Assembly: GCF_000379065.1 (NCBI RefSeq)
Contig: NZ_KB900614.1
Location: 3,183,988 to 3,247,987, forward strand
Direction of reading: 5' to 3'
DNA length: 64,000 bases
From: Salinispora mooreana
GTDB taxonomy: Bacteria > Actinomycetota > Actinomycetes > Mycobacteriales > Micromonosporaceae
Positions 29,252 to 38,529 of the stretch are shown piece by piece. The translations under genes and the position numbers were made by a program. The notes under the pieces are model-generated. The model did no database searches, was not told the origin of the DNA, and worked only from the letters and a program-made list of their open reading frames with translations. Within the stretch, counting starts at the first letter, position 1; each line of letters starts with the position of its first letter.

Positions 29252-30559
29252 TCAGCCCGCCTCGACAATCATGCCGGCGCCAACCGTCCGGTTCGTCGTC
29301 TCATCGATAATCACAAACCCACCAGTGGTGCGGTTCCGGCGGTACTCGTCCACCAGCAGCGGAACCATCGTCCGGAACCGGACCCGGCCGATCTCGTTGA
29401 GCTTCAACTCCCCCGCCGACTCGTCCCGGTGTAGCGAGTTGATGTCCAATCGGTAGTGCAGTCCGCGGACGATGGCCCGCGCCGACCGGGTGGTGTGCTT
29501 GATCACGTACCTGCCACCGAGCTGCAACGGTCGGGTCTCGTCCATCCAGCAGACCATCGCCTCGATGTCCTGGGCGACGGCCGGGGCATTGTTCGGCCGA
29601 CAGATCATGTCGCCCCGGGAGATGTCAATCTCGTCAGTCAACCGTACGGTCACCGACATCGGCGGAAACGCCTCCGGGACCGGCCCGTCGGCGGTCTCCA
29701 CCGCGGCGATCCGGCTGGTGAAGCCGCTCGGCAGCACCATCACCTCGTCATCGGGCTTGAGTACGCCGGAGGCGACCTGACCCGCGTACCCACGGTAGTC
29801 GGTGACGGTGGTGGACTGCGGGCGGATCACGTACTGCACCGGGAAGCGCACGTCGACCAGGTTGCGATCGCTGGCGATGTGCACCCGTTCCAGGTGGTGC
29901 AGCAGGGACGGCCCCTCGTACCAGGGCATCTTCTCCGACCGGGAGACGATGTTGTCGCCGTGCAGCGCGGAGACCGGCACCACCGTCAGGTCGGGTACGT
30001 CGAGCTTCGCCGCGAACGCGGTGAACTCGTCGGCGATCTTCTCGTAGACCTCGTGCGACCAGTCCACCAGGTCCATCTTGTTGACACAGAGGACCAGGTG
30101 CGGCACCCGCAGCAGGGAGCAGAGGAAGGCGTGCCGACGGGACTGCTCCACCAGCCCCTTCCGGGCGTCGACCAGGATCAGTGCAAGGTCGGCGGTGGAG
30201 GCACCGGTGACCATGTTCCGGGTGTACTGGATGTGCCCCGGGGTGTCGGCGATGATGAACTTCCGCCGGGGGGTGGCGAAGTAACGGTACGCCACATCGA
30301 TTGTGATGCCCTGCTCCCGCTCGGCCCGCAGGCCGTCGGTGAGCAGCGCGAGGTTGGTGTACTCGTCGCCGCGGGCCGCGCTGACCGCCTCCACGGCGGC
30401 GAGCTGGTCGGTGAAGAGGGACCGGGTGTCATAGAGCAGGCGGCCGATCAGGGTCGACTTGCCGTCATCCACGCTGCCGGCGGTGGCGAACCGCAGCAGG
30501 TCCATCGGGCGGACGGACGCCGCTTCGGCACCGACCTCGGCGGTCGTCTCGGTGGTCAT
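29252..30559 (-). CDS. cysN: Sulfate adenylyltransferase, GTPase subunit
   Basis: A 435-residue EF-Tu-like GTPase that drives APS synthesis by CysD. The P-loop GSVDDGKS is at residues 28-35, DTPGH and NKMD give the G3 and G4 elements, and three beta-barrel parts follow. The length ends after the GTPase body, so no APS-kinase (CysC) domain is fused, and no separate cysC is seen in the window. Its ATG overlaps the cysD stop by one base. Confidence 0.95.
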   Translation of the reverse strand: MTTETTAEVGAEAASVRPMDLLRFATAGSVDDGKSTLIGRLLYDTRSLFTDQLAAVEAVSAARGDEYTNLALLTDGLRAEREQGITIDVAYRYFATPRRKFIIADTPGHIQYTRNMVTGASTADLALILVDARKGLVEQSRRHAFLCSLLRVPHLVLCVNKMDLVDWSHEVYEKIADEFTAFAAKLDVPDLTVVPVSALHGDNIVSRSEKMPWYEGPSLLHHLERVHIASDRNLVDVRFPVQYVIRPQSTTVTDYRGYAGQVASGVLKPDDEVMVLPSGFTSRIAAVETADGPVPEAFPPMSVTVRLTDEIDISRGDMICRPNNAPAVAQDIEAMVCWMDETRPLQLGGRYVIKHTTRSARAIVRGLHYRLDINSLHRDESAGELKLNEIGRVRFRTMVPLLVDEYRRNRTTGGFVIIDETTNRTVGAGMIVEAG

Positions 30560-31470
30560 CAGAAGTAGCCCTCCCGCTTGCGGTCCTCCATCGCGGCCTC
30601 GCTGACCCGGTCGTCACCGCGGGTCGCGCCCCGCTCGGTGATCCGGGTGGCTGCCACCTCCTCGATGACCTTCGCCACCGTGTCGGCGTCCGAGCGGACC
30701 GCCGCCGTGCAGGAGGCGTCGCCCACGGTCCGATAGCGCACCCGGGCCTTGAACCGCTCCTCACCGGCGCGGGGGCGGATGAACTCGTTCACCGCGTACA
30801 GCATCCCGTCGCGTTCGATCACCTCACGCTCGTGCGCGTAGTAGATCGAGGGTGCCTCGATCCGTTCCCGGGCGATGTAGTGCCAGACGTCCAGCTCGGT
30901 CCAGTTGGACAGCGGAAACGCCCGGATCGACTCACCCGGCTGGTGCCGGCCGTTGTAGAGCGACCAGAGCTCCGGACGCTGGTTCTTCGGATCCCACTGG
31001 CCGAACTCGTCCCGGAAGCTGAACACCCGTTCCTTGGCCCGCGCCTTCTCCTCGTCCCGACGGGCACCACCGAAGAGCGCGTCGAAGCGGTGCTGCTCGA
31101 CGGCGGCCAGGAGCACCGGGGTCTGGATCCGGTTGCGCATGCCGTCCGCGCTCTCCCGCACCAGCCCGTTGGCCAGGGCCTCCGGCACGCTCGCCACCAC
31201 CAGCTGCAGGCCCAGCTCGGCGACCCGCTGGTCCCGGTACGCCAACACCTCGGGGAAGTTGTGCCCGGTGTCGACGTGCAGCACCGGGAACGGAATGTTC
31301 GCCGGGGCGAACGCCTTCTGCGCCAGCCACAGCATGACAATTGAGTCTTTGCCGCCGGAGAAGAGCAGCACCGGTCGTTCCATCTCCGCGACCACCTCGC
31401 GCAGCACGAAGATGCTCTCCGCCTCCAGCGCGTCGAGGTGGGACACCTGGTATGCGGCCGTCGTGGTCAT
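30559..31470 (-). CDS. cysD: Sulfate adenylyltransferase, catalytic subunit
   Basis: A 303-residue ATP pyrophosphatase-type enzyme that makes adenosine phosphosulfate from ATP and sulfate. The PP-loop SGGKDS is at residues 38-43, and the sequence has VLHVDTGHNFPEV, GGARRDEEKARAKER and SIRAFPLSNWTELDVW, all typical of CysD. The C-terminus ends in MEDRKREGYF. It starts 69 bases after the cysQ stop and is joined directly to cysN, so cysQ-cysD-cysN are probably one transcript. Confidence 0.95.
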   Translation of the reverse strand: MTTTAAYQVSHLDALEAESIFVLREVVAEMERPVLLFSGGKDSIVMLWLAQKAFAPANIPFPVLHVDTGHNFPEVLAYRDQRVAELGLQLVVASVPEALANGLVRESADGMRNRIQTPVLLAAVEQHRFDALFGGARRDEEKARAKERVFSFRDEFGQWDPKNQRPELWSLYNGRHQPGESIRAFPLSNWTELDVWHYIARERIEAPSIYYAHEREVIERDGMLYAVNEFIRPRAGEERFKARVRYRTVGDASCTAAVRSDADTVAKVIEEVAATRITERGATRGDDRVSEAAMEDRKREGYF

Positions 31471-31539
31471 GACATCGACTCGATTCCCGCACTCATTTCC
31501 AGACCTTTCCGGTCGGCTTTGCCAGAAGTAGCGCTCAGG

Positions 31540-32364
31540 CTACCCGCAATGGCGGCGCAACGCCGCAAGCAGCCGGCTGGCGAGATCCTTGCGACAGACC
31601 AACAGGTCGGGCAGTCGCGGGTTGGCATCGTTGTACCCCAGCGCGGAGCCGTCGACTCGGGACGCATGCAGACCAGCGGCGGTCGCCACCGCCACCGGTG
31701 CCGCCGAATCCCACTCGTACTGCCCGCCCGCGTGGATGTACGCGTCCACCTCGCCGGTGATCACCGCCGCGATCTTCGCACCGGCCGACCCCATCGGCAC
31801 CAGCTCGGCACCCACCTCGGCGGCCAGCTCGGTGAGGAAGGCCGGGGGGCGGCTACGACTGGCGGCCAACCGGATCGGCGCTTGACCGGCGGTGGCCGCC
31901 GGCACCGGGGGGTACCCGGGTGGGTAGTCCGTTCCCAGCACCCGGTCCTGGGCCGGCAACCCGACCGCGCCCGCCACCAGTCCGTGCGGCGTAGGGGCAT
32001 GCCGGGCCCAGAGCGCCACATGCACCGCCCAGTCCGCCCGGCCCGCCTCGGCGAACTCCCGGGTCCCGTCCAGGGGGTCGATGATCCACACTCGGTCGCT
32101 GGTCAGTCGGGGGGCCGTCGACGCGCCCGCCTCCGCCGCCCAGGCCAGCCGGGAGCCCTCGTCCTCCTCCGACAGGACCGCATCCTGCGGACGCCACGTC
32201 GCCAGTTCGGTGCGGAGCAGGTCGTGCGAGACCTTGTCCCCCGCGGCCTTCAGGGCACCCGGGTCACCGAAGCCCACCTCGTCGCGCAGGTTGATCAACG
32301 CCTGCCCGGCCCGGACCGCCAACCAACGGGCGAACGCCCCATCGATCATCGGAGGACTGCTCAT
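31540..32364 (-). CDS. cysQ: 3'(2'),5'-bisphosphate nucleotidase, CysQ-like
   Basis: A 274-residue magnesium-dependent phosphatase of the inositol monophosphatase fold. The metal-binding motifs are SEED (residues 65-68) and DPLDGTREF (96-104), with a later WDSAAPVAVATAAG. It would hydrolyse PAP, the by-product of PAPS use, so its place just upstream of cysD-cysN is functionally sensible. The ATG at 32364 has GGGAG seven bases upstream; a longer frame to 32415 lacks support. Confidence 0.9.
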   Translation of the reverse strand: MSSPPMIDGAFARWLAVRAGQALINLRDEVGFGDPGALKAAGDKVSHDLLRTELATWRPQDAVLSEEDEGSRLAWAAEAGASTAPRLTSDRVWIIDPLDGTREFAEAGRADWAVHVALWARHAPTPHGLVAGAVGLPAQDRVLGTDYPPGYPPVPAATAGQAPIRLAASRSRPPAFLTELAAEVGAELVPMGSAGAKIAAVITGEVDAYIHAGGQYEWDSAAPVAVATAAGLHASRVDGSALGYNDANPRLPDLLVCRKDLASRLLAALRRHCG

Positions 32365-32426
32365 TCCCGTGCTCCCGTCACCGCGCCACCCGCCTGAAGG
32401 AGCGGAGACCATCACCGGACCGGCCG

Positions 32427-33017
32427 TCAGGCACCGTGATAGAGGTTCTGGGTCGGTTCCACCCCGCGGTGGAGAACCGACTCCACGACATCCGCCGCCC
32501 GATCCACCAGGAACTCCAGCTCCTTACGCTCGACGGTACCGAAATCCGACAGTACGAAGTCCGCCGGGTCACGCCGCGCCGGCGGCCGGCCGACCCCGAA
32601 CCGCACCCGGGCGTAGTCCTTCGTCCCCAGGGACTTCGTCATCGACCGCAGACCGTTGTGGCCGCCCTCGCCGCCACCGCACTTCACCCGAATCTGGCCG
32701 TAGGGGATATCCAGCTCGTCATGGATGGCCACCACCCGTGCCGGTGGCACCCGGTAGAACTGCGCCAGGCCGGCCGCCGCCGCGCCGGAGAGGTTCATGT
32801 ACGTCAGCGGCTTCACCAGCACCAGCCGCGGTCCGCCGAGGCCCAGCCGTCCCTCGGCAACCTCCGCCATCGCCCGCTTGTGTCGACTGAAGCGGGCCCC
32901 CAGCCGCCCGGCCAGCAGGTCGGCCACGAGGAAGCCGACGTTGTGCCGGTTCCCGGCGTACTGCCGACCGGGGTTACCCAGACCGACGACCAGCCACGGC
33001 CCTGTCTCCTCCGCCAC
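32427..33017 (-). CDS. pth: Peptidyl-tRNA hydrolase
   Basis: A 196-residue enzyme that releases tRNA from prematurely dropped peptidyl-tRNA. The N-terminal GLGNPG motif contains N15, and the catalytic H25 is in GNRHNVGF. VLVKPLTYMNLSG, HDELDIPYG and GGGEGGHNGLRS are all conserved. The GTG at 33017 gives the standard length; an upstream extension to 33095 is arginine-rich and non-family. It follows rplY (L25) 93 bases downstream, a classic actinobacterial pairing. Confidence 0.95.
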   Translation of the reverse strand: MAEETGPWLVVGLGNPGRQYAGNRHNVGFLVADLLAGRLGARFSRHKRAMAEVAEGRLGLGGPRLVLVKPLTYMNLSGAAAAGLAQFYRVPPARVVAIHDELDIPYGQIRVKCGGGEGGHNGLRSMTKSLGTKDYARVRFGVGRPPARRDPADFVLSDFGTVERKELEFLVDRAADVVESVLHRGVEPTQNLYHGA

Positions 33018-33110
33018 CGTCTGCCCCTTCCGCTCGTACCGTACCGCCCACCAATACGCCAACAGGCGCCCCCGACGAGCGGGGACGCCTGGCACCTGCG
33101 CAGCGAACGA

Positions 33111-33812
33111 TCAGGCCTCGGCCTTCGCCTCGGCACCCGCCTCCTGCTCGGCGACCGGAGCCCCGGCCTCGGCGCCCTCCGAGCCCTCGGTGACCTCGCC
33201 GACCTCGGCCTCGGCCTCGGCAGCGGCCTCCGCCACCTCCGGCAGCGTCGCCTCGAGCTGCTCCTCGGTCGGGGCGGCGGTCACCGCGGCGACCGGCAGC
33301 TCCGGATCGGTGGCCAGCTCGACTCCGGCCGGCAGCCGCACGTCGGCGGCGGCCACCTGCGTACCCGCCTCCAGGCCCTCAATGGTGGCGTCGAGGTGGT
33401 CCGGCACCTTGGTGGCGTCAGCGGTCACCGAGAGGCTGTCGTGGTCGTGCACGATCAGGGTGCCCTTCGCAGCCTCCCCGACCAGCTGCACCGGGACCTC
33501 AACCGTGACCTGCTCGCCGCGGCGGACAAGCAGCAGGTCCACGTGCTCGAAGGTGTCCTTGATCGGGTCCCGCTGGATCGCCTTCGGCAGCGCCAGCACC
33601 TGCGTGCCGTCGCTGATGTCGATGGTGAAGAGCTGGTTGGCGCCACCGCGTCGAATCGCCGCGGCGAACTCACGGGCCGGCAGCGCGATGTGCTTGGGCT
33701 TCTCGCCGTGGCCGTACAGCACGGCAGGCACCTTGCCGGCCCGGCGGGTACGGCGGGCACCACCCTTGCCGAACTCGGTACGGGGCTCGGCGCTGATCTT
33801 TACCTCGGACAC
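33111..33812 (-). CDS. rplY: Ribosomal protein bL25, Ctc form
   Basis: A 233-residue 5S rRNA-binding protein of the long CTC class. The L25 domain (EVKISAEPRTEFGKGGARRTRRAGKVPAVLYG) is followed by the TL5-type beta-domain. The C-terminal 45 residues are an Ala/Glu-rich acidic tail. The GTG at 33812 is preceded by AGGAG at seven bases. It lies between prs and pth, as in many actinobacteria, and its own promoter is probably in the 367-base gap after prs. Confidence 0.94.
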   Translation of the reverse strand: MSEVKISAEPRTEFGKGGARRTRRAGKVPAVLYGHGEKPKHIALPAREFAAAIRRGGANQLFTIDISDGTQVLALPKAIQRDPIKDTFEHVDLLLVRRGEQVTVEVPVQLVGEAAKGTLIVHDHDSLSVTADATKVPDHLDATIEGLEAGTQVAAADVRLPAGVELATDPELPVAAVTAAPTEEQLEATLPEVAEAAAEAEAEVGEVTEGSEGAEAGAPVAEQEAGAEAKAEA

Positions 33813-34179
33813 GGGGAAACTCCTGATGCTTCGCTGCGGCGATGGTCGTCTCGGTGCCGGGTGAGGGGCTCGCTGGGGCTCCTGCGTCATGACCGACCGC
33901 CTCGGAGCGCCGCGTCGATGACGGCACCTCCGTGCGGTCCTGGTCAGCGGCCCGCAGGGCACCCTCGCCGTGGCAACCGCACCAGTCTACCCGAAGGTTG
34001 TCCGCGCACTCCGGCGGCACCCCGCGATTCAATCGCTCCTGCCGGAGCCTCCCACCATCGCGCCGAGGCCGAAGCCGGCACGGTGGCCGCGGTTTCATTG
34101 ATCGTGGCGACGCCGAGGCCGCCGGAGAAGCCCGGTCCGGCGGCGCTGACCACCCCGGACCGGGCTCCGACAGCGCAAC
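33813..34179. other. Intergenic region between prs and rplY
   Basis: I see no gene, tRNA or strong inverted repeat in these 367 bases. The open frames on both strands continue from neighbouring genes and are rich in arginine and proline, as expected of GC-rich non-coding DNA. It should hold the rplY promoter and any prs terminator, neither of which I can place with confidence. Confidence 0.4.
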
Positions 34180-35160
34180 TCAGCTCAGACCACCGAAGAG
34201 GGTGGTCACCGAGCCGTCGTCGAAGACCTCCCGGATCGCCCGGGCCAGCAGCGGTGCGATCGACAGGACAGTGACCTTGTCGAGCTGCTTCTCGGGCGGC
34301 AACGGCAACGTGTTCGTCACCAGCACCTCGCTGATCGGGCTGTTCTTCAGCCGCTCGGTCGCCGGATCCGAGAAGAGCGCGTGGGTAGAGGCGACGACAA
34401 TCTCGGCCGCACCCAACTCCTTGAGGATCTCCGCGGCCTTGGTGATCGTGCCGCCCGTGTCGATCATGTCGTCGACGATCAGGCAGACCCGGCCCTCGAC
34501 CTCACCGACGACCCGGTTCGCCACCACCTGGTTCGGCTTCGAGGGGTCCCGGGTCTTGTGAATGAACGCCAGCGGGCAACCGCCCAGCCGGTCGGTCCAC
34601 CGTTCGGCGACCCGGACCCGACCCGAATCCGGGGCGACCACCGTCATGGGGCGCCCGGCATACCGACGCTCCACCTCCTCGGCGAGCACGTCCATCGCGA
34701 AGAGGTGGTCCACCGGGCCGTCGAAGAAGCCCTGGATCTGGGCGGTGTGCAGATCCACGGTGAGGATCCGGTTCGCCCCGGCGGTCTTCAACAGGTCCGC
34801 GATCAGCCGGCCCGAGATCGGCTCCCGGCCCCGGTGCTTCTTGTCCTGCCGCGAGTACGGGTAGAAGGGCAGGACCACGGTGATCCGCTTGGCCGACCCA
34901 CGCTTCAACGCGTCGATCATGATCAGCGTCTCCATGACCCAGGTGTTGACCCCGTGCGTGACGGACTGCACCACGAAGGCGTCCGAACCGCGCACCGATT
35001 CCTTGTAGCGGACGAAGATCTCACCGTTGGCGAAATCGTAGGCGTCGGCCGGTGTCGGGGCGACCCCGAGCACCTCACCGATCTCCTTGGCTAACTCCGG
35101 AAAGCCACGTCCGGAGAAGAGCATCAGGCTCTTGCGGTTTTCGGCGACGATGCTGCCCAT
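34180..35160 (-). CDS. prs: Ribose-phosphate pyrophosphokinase
   Basis: A 326-residue enzyme that makes PRPP from ribose-5-phosphate and ATP. The flexible loop and catalytic region (FYPYSRQDKKHRGREPISGRL), the DLHTAQIQGFF metal-binding site and the PRPP motif DDMIDTGGT at residues 230-238 are all present. The ATG at 35160 has AGGAG ten bases upstream; a longer reading to 35322 would run into glmU. It follows glmU by 52 bases, so glmU and prs are probably co-transcribed. Confidence 0.95.
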   Translation of the reverse strand: MGSIVAENRKSLMLFSGRGFPELAKEIGEVLGVAPTPADAYDFANGEIFVRYKESVRGSDAFVVQSVTHGVNTWVMETLIMIDALKRGSAKRITVVLPFYPYSRQDKKHRGREPISGRLIADLLKTAGANRILTVDLHTAQIQGFFDGPVDHLFAMDVLAEEVERRYAGRPMTVVAPDSGRVRVAERWTDRLGGCPLAFIHKTRDPSKPNQVVANRVVGEVEGRVCLIVDDMIDTGGTITKAAEILKELGAAEIVVASTHALFSDPATERLKNSPISEVLVTNTLPLPPEKQLDKVTVLSIAPLLARAIREVFDDGSVTTLFGGLS

Positions 35161-35212
35161 GGCCCGTCTGCTCCTGTTGGTTGGTGGTGCCCGGCGCGGT
35201 GGTGGGCCGGGG

Positions 35213-36751
35213 CTAGTCGGTTGCAGTATTCCCGGTGCCGTGCGCCCCAGCCGCCGGCTTGGCCCCCGCGTGCATTGCCTCACCTTCACTTGCCGCCGCC
35301 CCCGAGGACACCTCCGGGTCACCGGCCCGCCCGGCGCGCTCGGCAGCCGCCGCGGCGGCCGTGCCGGCCCGCCGCTTGAGCACCCAGCCCTCGATGTTGC
35401 GCTGCCGCGATCGGGCCACCCCCATCGCCCCGGGCGGCACGTCCTCGGCGATCACCGAACCGGCCGCCGTGTACGCCCCGTCGCCGACCTCGACCGGCGC
35501 CACGAACATGTTGTCCGCGCCGGTACGGACGTGGTCACCGATGACAGTGCGGTGCTTGCGTACCCCGTCGTAGTTCACGAACACGGTCGCCGCGCCGATA
35601 TTGGTCTGCTCGCCGATCGTGGCGTCCCCGACGTAGGTCAGGTGCGGGACCTTCGACCCCACGCCGACCTCGGAGTTCTTCACCTCGACGAAGGTGCCCA
35701 CCTTCGACTTCTCCGCCAGCCGCGCCGCCGGCCGCAGATAGGCGTACGGGCCGACGCCGGCCGCCGGGCCGATCTCCGCTCCGACCGCGTGGCTGCGGAC
35801 CACGGTGGCGCCGGGCCCGACCAGGGTGTCCACCAGCGTGACGTCCGGGCCGACCTGCGCACCGGCACCGACCACGGTGGCACCCCGGAGCTGCGTGTTC
35901 TGATCGACCACCGCGTCCCGGTCCAGCGCCACCGTCACGTCGATCCAGGTGGTCGCCGGGTCGAGCAGGCTGACCCCGCTGCGCATCCAGGCCTCGTTGA
36001 CCCGGTCGCGCAGCAGTCGCCGCAGCCCGGCCAACTCCACCCGGTCGTTGCAGCCCAGCGTCTCGATGTGGTCCGGCGCCACGTGCACCGCCACCGGCTC
36101 GCCCGCCGACCGCAGCAGGCTGAAGACGTCGGTCAGGTACTCCTCGCCCTGGGCGTTGTCGGTCGACAGCTTGCCGAGCGCGCCCCGCAGCCGGTCCGCG
36201 TCGAACGCGTAGATGCCGGCGTTGATCTCCCGAATCTCCCGCTGACCGGCGGTCGTGTCGCGCTGCTCCACGATCTGCTGGAGCTGCCCCTCAGCGTCCC
36301 GGACGACCCGGCCGAGCCCGGTCGGATCGGGTACCTCCGCGGCCAGCACCGTCGCGGCGGCACCCGCCCGCTCGTGCGCCTCGACCAACCCGCCGAGGGT
36401 CTCCGGCCGGAGCAGCGGCACGTCTCCGTTGAGAACCACCACGGTGCCACTGCTCTCCGGGACGGCGGCCAACGCGATCCGCACCGCGTGCCCGGTGCCG
36501 AGCTGTTCGGCCTGGAGCACCGGAAGGGCCTGCGGGGTGATCTCCGCCAGGTGGGTCCGGACCTGGTCAGCGCCGTGGCCGACCACCACCACGGTGCGGT
36601 CGGCGGCGAGCGGTGCGGCGGCGTTGAGCACGTGGCCGACGAGAGTGCGGCCGAGCAGTGGATGCAGCACCTTCGGGAGCCCGGACTTCATCCGCTTACC
36701 CGCACCAGCGGCGAGCACGACGACGGTACGGGAAGGGGGCTGCTGGGACAC
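35213..36751 (-). CDS. glmU: Bifunctional UDP-GlcNAc pyrophosphorylase/GlcN-1-P acetyltransferase
   Basis: A 512-residue enzyme giving UDP-N-acetylglucosamine for the cell wall. The uridylyltransferase domain starts with LAAGAGKRMKSGLPKVLH (residues 13-30). The C-terminal half is a left-handed beta-helix with hexapeptide repeats (for example GATVVGAGAQVGPDV), ending in the acetyltransferase site around FVNYDGVRKHRTVIGD. A 50-residue alanine-rich tail follows. It begins at GTG, about 100 bases downstream of tRNA-Gln on the same strand. Confidence 0.95.
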   Translation of the reverse strand: MSQQPPSRTVVVLAAGAGKRMKSGLPKVLHPLLGRTLVGHVLNAAAPLAADRTVVVVGHGADQVRTHLAEITPQALPVLQAEQLGTGHAVRIALAAVPESSGTVVVLNGDVPLLRPETLGGLVEAHERAGAAATVLAAEVPDPTGLGRVVRDAEGQLQQIVEQRDTTAGQREIREINAGIYAFDADRLRGALGKLSTDNAQGEEYLTDVFSLLRSAGEPVAVHVAPDHIETLGCNDRVELAGLRRLLRDRVNEAWMRSGVSLLDPATTWIDVTVALDRDAVVDQNTQLRGATVVGAGAQVGPDVTLVDTLVGPGATVVRSHAVGAEIGPAAGVGPYAYLRPAARLAEKSKVGTFVEVKNSEVGVGSKVPHLTYVGDATIGEQTNIGAATVFVNYDGVRKHRTVIGDHVRTGADNMFVAPVEVGDGAYTAAGSVIAEDVPPGAMGVARSRQRNIEGWVLKRRAGTAAAAAAERAGRAGDPEVSSGAAASEGEAMHAGAKPAAGAHGTGNTATD

Positions 36752-36851
36752 GGAAGGGCTCCCGTCGGTGCGGCGACAGTCTCGCGGTCATGCTAACCAG
36801 ACATCGACGCGGCATCGGCGGAGCCTTCACAATGCTGACCGGTGGCATGAG

Positions 36852-36923
36852 CTGGGGTGCCTGGATTCGAACCAGGAGCTCAAGGCTCCAAAGGCCTGCG
36901 GGTTGCCGTTACCCCACACCCCA
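36852..36923 (-). tRNA. tRNA-Gln (anticodon TTG)
   Basis: Read on the minus strand, the acceptor arm TGGGGTG pairs with CACCCCA, followed by discriminator G. The D-stem is GGGT/CCC-like, the anticodon arm is CAGGC-CTTTGGA-GCCTT with TTG at positions 34-36 (reads CAA), and the T-arm is CCTGG-TTCGAAT-CCAGG. CCA is not encoded; CTC follows. The 72-base length is typical for tRNA-Gln. It lies just upstream of glmU, a common actinobacterial location. Confidence 0.93.
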
Positions 36924-37221
36924 TCGCCATGTCATCCGAAGGCGCAGTCGGGCAGACCTACGATCCGGAACAGCTCGGTGATCATACCTGCGATCCGCCC
37001 GGACAGCGCCCGACCGCATGTCGGATTACCGAAAACCACGATAGTCCCCGCCGCCTGAGGGCCAACCGGGTGGTGGGGCCGGCGCGGGCCACGCGCGGTA
37101 CGCGACGGCGGCACTGCTCCCGACCGCCGCCGAACGGAGCACCCGAACCGACCTGGCAGGATGGCCGGTGACCGGCTCGACCCCACGACCGGACGGCACC
37201 GAGCGCCGATGAGGTGACGAC

Positions 37222-37905
37222 ATGATGGATGGCCTGGGCAGCGACCACACCCCCGGTCGGCGTCGGGGAGCCGCGGCGACCGGCAAGACCGCACGGGTAC
37301 GCATGTCGGCGGCGCAGCGGCGCGAACAACTCATCTCGACCGCGCGCCAACTCTTCGCCGAACGCGGCTTCGACGCCACCTCGATCGAAGAGGTGGCGGC
37401 GCGGGCGAAGGTCTCCAAACCGGTGGTGTACGAGCACTTCGGCGGCAAGGAGGGGCTGTACGCGGTGGTGGTGGACCGGGAGGTCCGCAGCCTGCTCGAC
37501 CGGATCACCACCGCCCTGACCGCCGGCCACCCACGAGAACTGCTCGAACAGGCCGCGCTGACCCTGCTCACGTACATCGAGGAGGAGACCAGCGGGTTCC
37601 GGGTGTTGGTCCGGGAGTCACCCCTGATGTCGTCGACGGGCAACTTCAGCAGCGTCATGAACGACGTCGCGCACCAGGTGGAGCACATCCTGGGCGCCGA
37701 GTTCTCCAGCCGCGGGTACGACCCGAAACTCGCCGAACTCTACGCCCAGGCCCTGGTGGGAATGGTGGCGCTGACCGGCCGCTGGTGGCTGGAGGTACGC
37801 CGGCCGCGCAAGGAGACGGTGGCGGCGCACCTGGTGAACCTGGCCTGGAACGGCCTGTCCCACCTTGAGGCGAAGCCGGGCCTGATCACCCTCCGCGGAC
37901 GCTGA
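37222..37905 (+). CDS. TetR-family transcriptional regulator
   Basis: A 227-residue repressor-type protein. A disordered basic N-terminus of about 28 residues precedes the helix-turn-helix (RREQLISTARQLFAERGFDATSIEEVAARAKVSKPVVYEHFGGKEGLY, here split by position about 33-78). The helical C-terminal domain is the ligand and dimer part. GAGG lies seven bases before the ATG. The stop nearly touches the converging DUF4383 gene. The target and ligand are unknown; actinomycete relatives often control fatty-acid or efflux genes. Confidence 0.9.
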   Translation: MMDGLGSDHTPGRRRGAAATGKTARVRMSAAQRREQLISTARQLFAERGFDATSIEEVAARAKVSKPVVYEHFGGKEGLYAVVVDREVRSLLDRITTALTAGHPRELLEQAALTLLTYIEEETSGFRVLVRESPLMSSTGNFSSVMNDVAHQVEHILGAEFSSRGYDPKLAELYAQALVGMVALTGRWWLEVRRPRKETVAAHLVNLAWNGLSHLEAKPGLITLRGR

Positions 37906-37906
37906 G

Positions 37907-38383
37907 TCAGGACCGGTTCGGGTCGGCGGCCGGACGGCCCGGGCCATCCGGCTCGGTCTCGGCCGGCTCCACCGGCCCGACCTTGTCGTAGAGGCCGGTG
38001 CCGAGCAGGATCAGGCCGAAGAGCATCGACACGATCACGGTCGACATCGAGAAGCTGAGGACGTTGGCCGAGGTCTGCAGCACCGACATCATCAGGATGC
38101 TGGTCACCAGGAAGACGACCCCGGCGATCAGGTTCATGTAGTGGCCGAGATTGCCCCGCCGGGACGCCCCCATCAGGAGGAAAGCGCCGAAGACCACCGA
38201 GGCCAGCGCGAACGCGAGGTTGGTGCGGAGGCCGAGCACCCATTCCCCGTCCCGGTCGAAGAGCGGGTCGCCCAGCGTCTGCGCGGTGCCCCAGACACCG
38301 AAGACCAGGATGTAGAGACCGATCAGCCCGGCAAGAACCCGGTAGATCGGCCGCGCCGGATGGTTCAGCGGGATGTGCGCCAT
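37907..38383 (-). CDS. DUF4383 membrane protein (first copy)
   Basis: A 158-residue membrane protein starting with the family signature HIPLNHPARPIYRVLAGLIGLYILVFGVWG. Four membrane helices are expected at about 17-40, 60-80, 88-108 and 116-138, followed by a polar tail (EPAETEPDGPGRPAADPNRS). It is a paralogue of the next gene upstream, with which it shares the N-terminal motif and helix layout. Function unknown. GGAGGG precedes the ATG. Confidence 0.85.
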   Translation of the reverse strand: MAHIPLNHPARPIYRVLAGLIGLYILVFGVWGTAQTLGDPLFDRDGEWVLGLRTNLAFALASVVFGAFLLMGASRRGNLGHYMNLIAGVVFLVTSILMMSVLQTSANVLSFSMSTVIVSMLFGLILLGTGLYDKVGPVEPAETEPDGPGRPAADPNRS

Positions 38384-38474
38384 GACGCCCTCCGACCGCT
38401 CGACGACAGCCAGGGGTCATTGTCACCCGGGCCGGGACCGCGCGTACGGAGAATCGACCGGTAGCCGCAAGCGG

Positions 38475-38518
38475 CACGGAGCCCGGCCAACCCCCACTGG
38501 GCGCGGCCGGGCTCCGTG
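38475..38518. terminator. 14-bp hairpin terminator after second DUF4383 gene
   Basis: CACGGAGCCCGGCC (38475-38488) pairs perfectly with 38505-38518 across a 16-base loop. It starts 12 bases beyond the stop of the minus-strand gene at 38530, a normal position for an intrinsic terminator in GC-rich actinomycetes, which often lack a U-tract. Confidence 0.75.
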
Positions 38519-38529
38519 GCGGAAGACGG

